A DNA stretch of 64,000 nt from positions 27,291,319 to 27,355,318 of the forward strand of contig NC_052518.1 of NCBI RefSeq assembly GCF_014356525.2, in the 5' to 3' direction. Origin of the DNA: Nilaparvata lugens. Its lineage: Eukaryota > Arthropoda > Insecta > Hemiptera > Delphacidae. Below the pieces are notes generated by a model that made no database searches, had not been told where the DNA came from, and saw nothing but the letters and a program-made list of their open reading frames with translations. Both the position numbers and the translations under genes were made by a program. Below, piece after piece: positions 55,261 through 64,000 of this stretch (position 1 is its first letter; each line of letters starts with the position of its first letter).

Positions 55261-57000
55261 CTGAATTAATTAAACAAATATTTACGACTGAAAATATTGA
55301 TCGCAGGAAGAACAGCTACTATACAGTAGCTACACATACATAGTGTTACTATACAAAAGGCATTTGATTATCAATTCATTAGCATTTGTACATTTCAATA
55401 TAATATTTGTTTCCACATTCGATAATATTTCAAATAATTCACTCCGTATTAATATATTTAAGTTTACACAAGCTGACTCAACACTCACACTTGAAAATAG
55501 TGCATGTAATTTTATCTATTCATCTAGTTCACTTATTTTTCATAATGATTTATGAGTTTTCACAAGCTGTCATTTCTTGCTAATATGTTTCTCTTTTCGA
55601 TGATATCCACATCTAGTTTTGCTAGGATAAAATTTATATACAAATTTTGGAAAGGATCACTTTTGGGCTGAGCATTTTGGCCCTTTCTCAATCAATTAGA
55701 TTTCGACCTGAGTCGAAAGTAAGAACTCGTTAACGCTCATTCAATAACTTACTCAATCAGAATGTGTCGAGTCGAAAGCACATTGATTTCGTGCTTGGTG
55801 ACAATTTCATTCTGATTTTTTCTCAGCTAATCAACTAGCTCAACTTGTAGCTAGAAGGCAATACAGGCTGGTGAATGGCAACTAAATACAGGCAACTAAA
55901 CAGGAAGAGGATGGTAATAGGAAATGAATGGACATCAGTCCTGAGTCCTGACACCTCCCACCTATGTAGGGCCTACTGAACCTCACACCTCCAACTGAGA
56001 TCTCAACAAAACGAAACCTGTATTCGACTCATTTCGTCTTCTAAATTTTACTTTCATGTAATCAAAGTGACTTTCACCTTTACATTATGCCACTGCAGCT
56101 ATTCCATGTGTTTTATTACGGATAGGAAGAAACTTAGATGATGATGTGACTTACAGGAGAGTGAGTGAGGGAGAGAGAACGCAAACTGATAAATTTATGT
56201 GATCAGTATAATTTACTTGTAAATGAATACAGTATAATAAGTTGAGATATTATACAACATATATATTACTGATGTATAGAAGATGAGAATGTAAGTAATA
56301 AAGTGTAGATTCACAAATTGAATTAAAAGTCCAAAAACGCAAAGTAAATCATTTCAAGACCTATAGAATGTATGACGGTATCGTTAGTTCAAAACAAACA
56401 GGTAATTCTATCATTACCTGTACATATACCATTATGGATAAGCCATTACACATTCGATATCATAAATCCATGTATAATATTATATAATCGATGTATAATA
56501 TTATAGGGGACTATCGATTCTCATCTAAATAAACAAAAATCTGTAAACAATTGTAGTATTGTAGACGTATTGACCTTCATTGATGTAGTGATTAGGCATG
56601 TAAATTTTTAGAGAATTCCATCCATTGGCCCCTTATTATTGTTTCAATATACAATGCAATGAATGTATTTGATTCAATAAACTCCAATATTATGCCTGAA
56701 TTACGGGGCCAGTGGCCTATTTTATAACTTGTGTGAATAATCACTCTAGTTATCTCATGATTTAATGATTCACTTCTAATCCTATAGACATAGACATTAG
56801 CTGACACTCACAAATAGGCATTAACCATAGAAATCAAGATTGGTAGAATAAGTACAATTCTATGCTTTTAATCTGCCAATCACAATGTTCTGCTATATGC
56901 AAAGAACAGGCTCAAATAGTTACGACACAATATAGTGCTTACTGTATTAGTTATCGAGAATCTGTATTAGTATCGATTCATACGGTGGGTGTGGCAACCA

Positions 57001-57066
57001 TTAAATAATAATAACCATAATAATAATAATAATAATAATAACAATAATAATAATAACCATAAATAA
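57001..57066. repeat. AAT-type microsatellite
   Basis: Interrupted run of aataataat with accat interruptions. Confidence 0.9.
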
Positions 57067-57269
57067 ATTCTGGTCATTTGCCTTGGCCCTTGGCGTACTT
57101 ATTATTTTTATCCTTGGTCCTCCATAGTACATAGTCTTCCTAGTACTTCTTGCTACAATGCAATCGAATCAAGAGAATGCTTTAGCGTTGTCACTTAAAA
57201 CCATAATCATTACTCATGAAATTGTGTTACTTTACCTGTATTCAAACGGAGGAAAAATTCACACTCAAA

Positions 57270-57345
57270 TTGTTTATTGAAAAAACACAAATTTAATGGT
57301 CCTGCAAGGGTTTTCAGCAGGTGCCCGTAATATTGAATATAATTT
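57270..57345 (-). mobile_element. Retroposon tail, second copy
   Basis: ggtcctgcaagggttttcagcaggtgcccg matches the phrase at 44968-45005 with changes. On the minus strand an AATAAA (ttcaataaacaatttg) follows, so this is a 3' end. Short and decayed. Confidence 0.45.
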
Positions 57346-57349
57346 TGTA

Positions 57350-60300
57350 TGAGAGAATAAAAACTTAAACTTCTTAAAAACTTCATGTAAGTGGGGGAGA
57401 AATTCGTAAGGGAATTAGTTAGAATTGGGAAGAAGGGGAAAGTCTACATTCTACAAGTTATTAGAGTAAATGGTTGCTCTGTGCGGCGGCGGTGCAAGTA
57501 TATGACAGATAAAATTTGTGAACAATAATGTTGTAGAGAATTAAGGAACGATGGATGAAGAATTCAAGAAAAAATACCACAATTTTTTATTAGTCTTGAA
57601 ATCGTATTTCGAATGAGATGAAACTAATCATATACCAATATTCGTCTTGGGACAGGGTCTGGTAAGATGTTTTCGTAATGAAGCACTAGATTGTCAACCA
57701 CCACATTCGTTTATGTGAAAATATGAACATTTTTCAATACCATTGTACCATCCTCTGTGTGATGAAAAGTGTTTTTCGACTCAATACACACTCATATGAT
57801 TTCGGGTATGTTTACAGGAACAGGAATGCGCCGTTCTATGAACAGCTGTAGGCCTGTTCCTGTATTATAAAACAGCTGAATGTTCCTCTCCATCGGTTGA
57901 AATAATCTATTTTAATCGATTAAATCCCTGTATGATATGTATGGACTAGAATGAGTTAATATACTGTGAATACTTATATATTATTTTCTTGACTTGTGCA
58001 GAAATACAGGATGTAAGTAAATGGGTCGCGAACTTGAAGAAGAAAAATTACTGGTCGATATCAACTTGCGCTTGGTAACGGTATCAGTTTTTTTTGTTTC
58101 CGCTGTGTAAGCAATAACATACTTGCTATGGTGATACCTATTCACTTCAAATTGTCAGCACTCCTTATCAAAGCTGACAGTGATAGCTTCATGCAATTGA
58201 ATACTGGAAATCTCTCATTTTTTCAATGTTTCCGGTAACTTTATGCATCAGGCTTGACGAATCAATGATTACTGAGGTATCAACGAGTCACTAAATTGTT
58301 CATTACTTACTGACGAATCAATGAATTAGTAAATTGTTCATTACTGTGAAAACCAATTTATCAGTGAATTAGCGATCACTGATGGATCCACACATCAATA
58401 ACCACTGATCACTGACCACTAACCAGCCAAAAACCATTGGTTACTCACAAATTTCGGATCAGCAAATAAATTATTGATTTATGACGAATAAAAAATTGAT
58501 TCACTAAATCAGTGAGTCTGTGATCATTGATCGATCAACAATTAATAATTTTAGTAATTACTGAATCGTAATGAGTAATGAGTATCTTTCTCCCTGAACT
58601 AACTTCTTTTCTGGCTTCTTTATAAAGCAGACGATCATTAACAAATCTGTGAGTTTATTGAATGATCGGATCGGTTTTTAGTATGAGCACTGTTCTTCCT
58701 ATTTGTATTTTGCATATTACTAATCAATTAACAATAATTATTCAAAAAGCATCTGACAAGTAATAAGGATCCAGAATATAAGTGGAAGGGGAAAATGGAT
58801 CATGAATGAGATGAATAAGGAAATATGAATCTAGGGTCTGATGAAAATGGACTGTGGATGAGTAGATTTGTATTCTTGAGGTAAGGATAATCAATTTAGT
58901 ATCGACATGCTACTTACTCTCCAGTGATTAAAAGAGTACTCTCCAACTCTTAACTACAATGGACATCAGAGCAGAGGCCTGTTTCACACAACTTCTATGT
59001 TTCAATATAAAGGAAAAAGCTTCCAAAAACTTTCTCGTACTATAAGCTCAGGATCAGAAGTGAAATCAGTTATTTCTTTATCATAAATACTTGAAATTTA
59101 CTCATTCATTCGAATACTATTTCAACATAAATGTTCACTTCATTTCTTAGATAATGTACGTGTGCTGACTATTTATAGAGATGTTGAGGACAATCCCAAA
59201 GTACTTATACAAGTTCACTTTTAATATTCTTTCACAATCCCTGGTCTTGAGACTGAAGATTACCACATTTTGTGTAGTTTCAAGCCTTCAATATAAATTT
59301 TTCAATTTGATCTCTAGAAGATAGTAATTAATGTCATTAGCAATACTGTACAAATTGGAAAATCATATTTTAATGATAAGAAACGAAACCGAAGTTATGA
59401 ATGGTATTGAACTTCAATGTTTATGTGAAAAGTTTCACACGATACATGATACAATAATACAAGTATTAATGAGATAATAAGTGTGTAAGCAGAGGAAAGT
59501 ACGAGCAGTTGGATAGGTGCTAGAAACTTTGGGACCAACAGTTTTTGGGACCAGCATTTTTTGGGACTAAAGGGTTCCAACATAATAGAGGATGGCTCTT
59601 CACAGGTAGAATCAGGTGTCTTCAACAGGTGGTTGGACATTGTTCTTCCATACACAGGCGTTGAACACATACAAAGTTTAAATGTTAATAATATATAAAT
59701 ATGTAAATATATATTCATTTATTCCGATTTTAAAGTTGAATATTGGAAGAGAGGCCTTCTGAAGATCTCTGTAATAAAAATAGATGGTTCATCTACTCAG
59801 TACTCAGAGCTATTCTAAAAATGAATATGAATGGTTTTCATTCAGTGACAGAAGCGTATGAACCTGTCGATTGTTTGCTAATCACCTGGCAGGTAGAGAC
59901 CCCGGACTTGGTGGCGAAATACCTCGTTTTTACAGTTGGTGGCAGAATACCTGGTCTCAAAGTTCCATTCAAAATATTCAATATAGCCAGAAGCTTATCA
60001 GAATCTATTATGTATTATCATTGAATCTACACCCAATACTGTGAATATATTTGTGATACTTTTTATCACGTATTTTGTCATCATTTTAGAAGTAAAAACA
60101 TCGGAACATAGTTTTTTTAGAGAACTAATTAAAGACACCAATCAACCATTTATTATCACAATCACAACTGAATACTTTACCAATAAATAGCCTACCCTTG
60201 TAACATTTACGTTTTTTTATAATAGAAGTTTGCCCAATTGTTGGTGATTTTCAATGAGACTGACAAGTTTCATGGTAAATTTTCACAGTATCCTTTTCAG

Positions 60301-60350
60301 AATGTACTTTTGTTTTTTGTTTTTTTGTATAAGTTTGAAAAAGTACTTAC
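57350..60350. other. Intron sequence without recognised genes
   Basis: AT-rich. The section 58258-58600 is full of degenerate atcactga/gaatcaatga words. The open frames at 59395-59718 (minus) and 59743-60024 (plus) have no recognisable domain. Confidence 0.5.
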
Positions 60351-60408
60351 ACCACTTCCTTAGGAAACTGCTGGTGAGTTTGGCACACAGTTTGCGTCGA
60401 TTTTGCAT
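60351..60408 (-). CDS. CD36/SR-B gene, start exon (N-terminal cytoplasmic tail)
   Basis: This is the first coding exon of the minus-strand scavenger-receptor class B gene. It reads 19 codons plus one base from an ATG at 60408 and ends at a consensus donor (gtaagt, 60345-60350). Its peptide begins MQNRRKLCAKLTSSF and ends in RKW, a short basic tail with one Cys, as expected on the cytoplasmic side before the first membrane helix of CD36-type proteins. In-frame TAA stops lie just upstream of the ATG and there is an A at -3, so the start is well supported. The exon ends in phase 1 and exon 2 (27305) supplies the two missing bases, giving KWW-F-V without a break. The join across 33 kb is inferred from phase, splice signals and family order; a transcript would prove it. 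No transcription start was identified. Confidence 0.72.
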
Positions 60409-60720
60409 AGTCGATTAGTTTTATTGAACTTTCACCACAGAGCACACACAGAATTATCACTAACGTCGAATAGGAGTCCACTTGAAAATTAAGAAAAAAG
60501 TTGGATTGCGTCGCACCGTGATTGGTATCAGAGGAAGGGGCAACATGGAAGAGAAGAAGAAGAGGAGAGAATAAGAGAGAAGAGAACTAGAATGGAATGT
60601 TACTGTAGAGTGAATAGGCAGGCTACTTAACTTAGTCCGGTCAGGTTTGGCCGGTTCTGAGACTTAGAGTCTCACAGTCGCAGTCAACCAATGCATACGA
60701 ATGTGCAACTGTCTCTGCAA
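60409..60720 (-). promoter_or_regulatory. Probable 5' UTR and proximal promoter of the CD36/SR-B gene
   Basis: The sequence directly upstream of the start ATG has in-frame stops within 15 bases and so is non-coding in that frame. Further up it holds a GA/CT-rich tract (about 60540-60590) and a short inverted repeat around gagacttagagtctc (60659-60673). I see no convincing TATA box. The assignment rests on position only; an additional untranslated exon further upstream cannot be excluded. Confidence 0.35.
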
Positions 60721-61827
60721 ATATTGCTTTAGTTTGCCAACATTTTAAACCAAAAATCAATTACATAATTATACATTTTTTGATAAACAAACTATGTTTG
60801 ATACTTCTTAGAACCAAAACATCATCAGCTTCAACCCTGTTATCAACCTTCTTCTAATAAAATCTATCTAATAAATAGATAGAAATTTATTCTTCTAATA
60901 AATCTAGGTTCTATTCTAAATCAACATTCTGCAAGAGTTTGTAGAGTTTTACGAACTCAAATTATAGCTTTTCAAACAATCTCCTTGAATACATTATATT
61001 ACATTTTGCTAGCAAAATTTAACAGTTGTAAGAGCATTATGTTAAACTGAGGTTGCCTTTATCATTTGGAAAAACATAAGCAATAGCTTGGTGATGAATT
61101 GAAACGTGACAGCGATTACTGAACAGTTCCCATGGTATAAACAAGAAAGCGCGAAACCTATCTATTAGAAAGTTTAAACACTTTTCAACAAATATTTCAG
61201 TTTGTTAAGAAATTTTTGATAGTATTCTCTTCAAAGTTGCCCCTAATAAGTTGACGAGAATAGCGAATTTTGTACACAGACGAAGAGATAATACTGAAGA
61301 TAATGAATGACACTCTAGGAAGAGAGAAAGTACAAACCTTACGCTCCTGACTTGTATAATTTACTAACAGAACCGCTGACTGGAGGATAGAGCCGAGTTC
61401 TATCGCTAGCAGTCTTGACCGTCACCTACTTAAGATTTTCCCTTCTTCTTGTTCAAAATTACCTTTCTGTGTTCAACCAGTGCTGCCAACTGATCGATTG
61501 ATCACCTCCGACTTCCCTCTTCCACACCTGAACGCAAATCAATCAATCTGCAATTGATGCGATCATTCATCATCATTGATAAGGACATCATATGCCTCTC
61601 AGGATTCTTATTCAAAATCTTGCATCTTTTGAAAATTCCAATAAGGACGAAAACATTTTATTCACTCAGGACAATCAATCAATTCAATTCAATTCGTTTA
61701 CTTCCACTTGGCATAACAATACATGTACATAATTATATTTGATATTTAACAAAATAAGAATTACATAAAAAAATAGTACAAAGAGCATATTGATTGAGTG
61801 GAATTCCCCCAGTAAGACTATGCGACT
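60721..61827. other. Upstream flank of the CD36/SR-B gene, no gene recognised
   Basis: AT-rich, with small caatcaatcaattcaattc repeats near 61674-61692. Confidence 0.5.
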
Positions 61828-62290
61828 AATCAATCATTGTATTCAATAAAGTGCATTACAAAATTGGTCCCGCTATACCTGAATAGATTTTACAGCAGTT
61901 GCCTACAAATAATAAAATACAATAAATAGAATGACATGCCAACTCAATGACATGCTAAATAAAATGGTTGAATAATAAACTAAGGGAAAATTTTTCATGA
62001 TATTTAAATAGGAGTATAGGAATTTAAAAAGGAATATGAGGTATTATGTGGTCTAAAAATGTTTATAGGGTTAATGTAAAGGGAAAAAAGGAAAATTGAA
62101 AAACTTCAAATCATAGAAATAAATTAAAATTAAAAGAAAATATACTTAATGCTCTATTTTAGGTGAAAAAATGTATTAATTTACTTGAGAATTAAGGATG
62201 ATAACAAAAAAATACAATAAGTGATAGAAGCCTATTATCACTCTATATATGACAATTAGTCACTCTAAGGAGGCGGGTTTTTACAAAGAC
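61828..62290 (-). mobile_element. Non-LTR retrotransposon 3' UTR, minus strand
   Basis: Reverse complement of the tail at 17395-17880, with matching landmarks gtcactctaagg-ggcgg, atattaatcctgt-like spacing, aatgcattac/gtaatgcat and the terminal aatcaatcat. It is the 3' end of a second copy of the same family in opposite orientation. Confidence 0.7.
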
Positions 62291-62492
62291 TGAAATTAAT
62301 TTTACCAGCAACATAATAATTGCGTAATGATAAAGAAGTCAAAGAGTTGTGATATTTCTCTCTCAAGTGTAGAATAAAGTATTGAGGCTTGAGGCTTGAG
62401 GCAGTAGTGTTACAATATTAATAGTAGACTTAAAGTTAATAAGATTAGTGGTTAGGAGTTAGGACACCATTTGCTCAGAAATGTGTGATTGC

Positions 62493-62720
62493 ATTTTAAA
62501 AGGAGTACACTTTTTTCAGTAATCTAAATAAAACATAGCAGTCTCATGAATAATAGGTTTCTACTTACAATGTGGAGCGCTTTCAGACGCCATATCCATG
62601 TACGAGGTGTTGAAGATGGACATGGCGTCCGAAAGCGTTCCACATTGTGAGTAAAAAGCTATTATTCATAAAATTCAGACTGCTATGTTGTGTTTTAGGT
62701 TTGAAAAGTGTATTTAAACA
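62493..62720. repeat. Hairpin repeat with 16-base loop
   Basis: Arms of about 105 bases: the left includes caatgtggagcgctttcaga and gccatatccat, the right includes atggacatggcgtccgaaag and ccacattg. The symmetry continues outward through ataataggtttcta/aagctattattcat and acatagcagtct/agactgctatgtt to cacttttt/aaaagtg. No coding potential. Confidence 0.8.
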
Positions 62721-62724
62721 AGCA

Positions 62725-64000
62725 GTTCGTGATTGAAAGTGAAATTGGAAAGACAAAAAATAGATATCTGAGATGAAAGTTGCCAGAAACCCCGAAGTAG
62801 CCTACCTTGAAATATGTTATACAAATTATGTCAGTTTGTTATTGATAATTATTTTAATTTGTATCCTATTCGAACACATTGGAGGTATGCCTTATATTCC
62901 TGGGAAAAGAGTAGAGTTTTGTGTTTATTATATTTATTTTTTCGTTTCGAGAATTATTATAGAAATCGTTCAATTACAAAACTTGAAATATTTTTTGAAA
63001 ACGGTTAAGAAATTTAGCATTGATTCACTTGTTCAGCTGAGGCTAGTTCAGAGATGTATTCTAAAATCATGCTGAGGATTGAATCTCCCCAGTAATTTGT
63101 TGTTGTCTAAAAAGCTGTACATCACTCATTTACTACTGTCATCTGATGGTATGACTCTGAATATCTCGATTAATATTATTGTGACCCAACAGGACAGAGT
63201 ATAGGCGGGGCTCATGGCTTGCGTTTCGAGCAGTTGTGCATAAGTATGTTCCTAGACAATTCTATATGTCATCATTGAGAATTACAGGAGGAATGTGGCT
63301 GAAAAATCGGAAAATCTCTGAAAACTAGAAAAACTGGTTTATTTCTACGGTCAGAAAACAGGGAATAGATTGCTAGATTGCCATTAAATTGTTATTATTA
63401 TACGCAGTGGTAGAATTTGAAACTATGGGTTGATTGATTGTTGATGAATCAGGGAAGAGTGGGCGCTGCAAAAAATGACCAATCACGAGAGAGTTGAAGC
63501 TTGATGGCGGAAGGCTTGGTTCCAACCTGAATTTCTTTCGTGATACTGTAGTGTCATTCGTTCTGTGCTTTATTGAATGTGACACTAACTTGTGGTACAG
63601 TGTTGAGTGTTTTAGTCAGTTTTGTGTGTTTCTTTTTTGTACGACTGTATTCGGTTGGTTCAGTTGTTGGTTGTATTGTCACTTGGTAACTGTTATTGTA
63701 TTGTTACTTTCGCCAGTGTTATGATTGTGTTACTTCTATTGTATTTATTGTATTGTGACTTTTTCCTATTACTGCATTGTATATGTTTATTGACAATGAA
63801 AGATATCTTTTCTTATCTTATCTTATTTGGAGATAATTTTTTTCTCTATCAATGTTCAATATTGTCTATTATTCCATTATTTGTTGTTTATAATTCTATT
63901 ATATATCGTTCATCATTCTATCATTATTTGATAGAGTAACCTTCTTGTGAACGTCTCTACAAAAATTGTTAGCATTTTTCAGCTGCATGAGGGAGTGAGA
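62725..64000. other. No recognised gene
   Basis: AT- and T-rich. Overlapping open frames at 62773-63075 and 63494-63939 are composed of hydrophobic T-rich codons without a domain. The phrase cttttcttatcttatcttatttgg at 63807-63830 resembles the simple-repeat tail of a retroposon, but its body was not identified. Confidence 0.45.

Larger units (their letters stand above)
54150..57249. other. Intron sequence without recognised genes
   Basis: AT-rich. It contains a 68-bp tandem duplication at 55131-55260 and an AAT/AACC microsatellite at 57001-57066, listed separately. Scattered open frames lack domains. Confidence 0.5.
27306..60350 (-). other. Intron 1 of the CD36/SR-B gene, about 33 kb and rich in transposons
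   Basis: The stretch is bounded by a gtaagt donor next to the start exon and a ctgttttcag acceptor next to exon 2, on the minus strand. It hosts most of the complete mobile elements of the window. Two weak host-like coding fragments (41185-41763 and about 47148-47397) also fall inside it. A long first intron is common in insect SR-B genes, but its full extent here rests on my joining of exons 1 and 2. Confidence 0.68.

Noticed and set aside
63494..63939. Hydrophobic open frames that look like membrane proteins
   Set aside because: T-rich DNA gives Phe/Leu/Val/Cys-rich translations in several overlapping frames; no splice signals or family motif.
1..64000. CRISPR arrays, operons, bacterial promoters or ribosome-binding sites
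   Set aside because: The sequence is clearly from an animal nuclear genome; no regularly spaced identical direct repeats of CRISPR type were seen.

Overview
This window is nuclear DNA from an animal, almost certainly an insect. It is AT-rich, has very little coding density, contains spliced exons with GT-AG introns, and is packed with transposable elements: Jockey-like and other non-LTR elements, a Penelope-like element with GIY-YIG, Ty3/gypsy, mariner, PIF/Harbinger, MITEs and tRNA-derived SINEs. The style resembles a large hemipteran genome such as a planthopper, but that is an inference from general look and not a match I could test.

Host gene. The only host gene I can assemble with confidence lies on the minus strand and covers two thirds of the window: the 5' end of a CD36/scavenger-receptor class B (SR-B) gene. 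Its start exon is at 60351-60408, exon 2 (first transmembrane helix) at 27214-27305, and exon 3 (start of the extracellular domain) at 20624-20784. Splice sites and codon phases agree at both junctions, and exon 3 ends at a donor that leads to exons I did not find, presumably to the left of the window. Intron 1 is about 33 kb and intron 2 about 6.4 kb, so nearly everything from 20.8 to 60.3 kb is intronic, mostly transposon, sequence.

Left region (1-20.6 kb), 3' of the visible exons: a decayed non-LTR fragment with poly(A) (1-1324); a hairpin with a (TA)n centre and a third arm copy (1445-2055); a large Jockey-like retrotransposon with a PHD-type ORF1 and frameshifted endonuclease/RT ORF2 (about 7.8-13.05 kb), sitting between inverted copies of another repeat (6870-7780 and 13078-13310); a palindromic MITE carrying a nested insertion (13645-14756); 3' tails of two other non-LTR families; and a 212-bp perfect inverted repeat made of two head-to-head tRNA-type SINEs (19858-20355).

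Intron 2 (20.8-27.2 kb): long trinucleotide repeats, a SINE-like head and a mariner relic. Intron 1 (27.3-60.35 kb): foldback and TIR elements at 30147, 32606 and 34788; a 3.8-kb long-TIR DNA transposon (36003-39810) coding for a large protein of an uncharacterised family with a C-terminal cysteine cluster; a Penelope-like element with inverted arms and a 12-bp target duplication (45271-46786); a non-LTR fragment (48121-48950); an internally deleted gypsy element with both LTRs and a 5-bp target duplication (49257-50900); and a long-TIR PIF/Harbinger-type element with TAA duplication and a MADF-domain fragment (51789-54146). The region upstream of the start exon (60.4-64 kb) holds the presumed promoter, another copy of a non-LTR tail and a perfectly spaced hairpin repeat.

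The best candidate for something undescribed is the 36003-39810 element: nearly 690-bp inverted ends and one large protein without a transposase motif that I can see. All coordinates of repeats and splice sites were read by eye; no database search was run.
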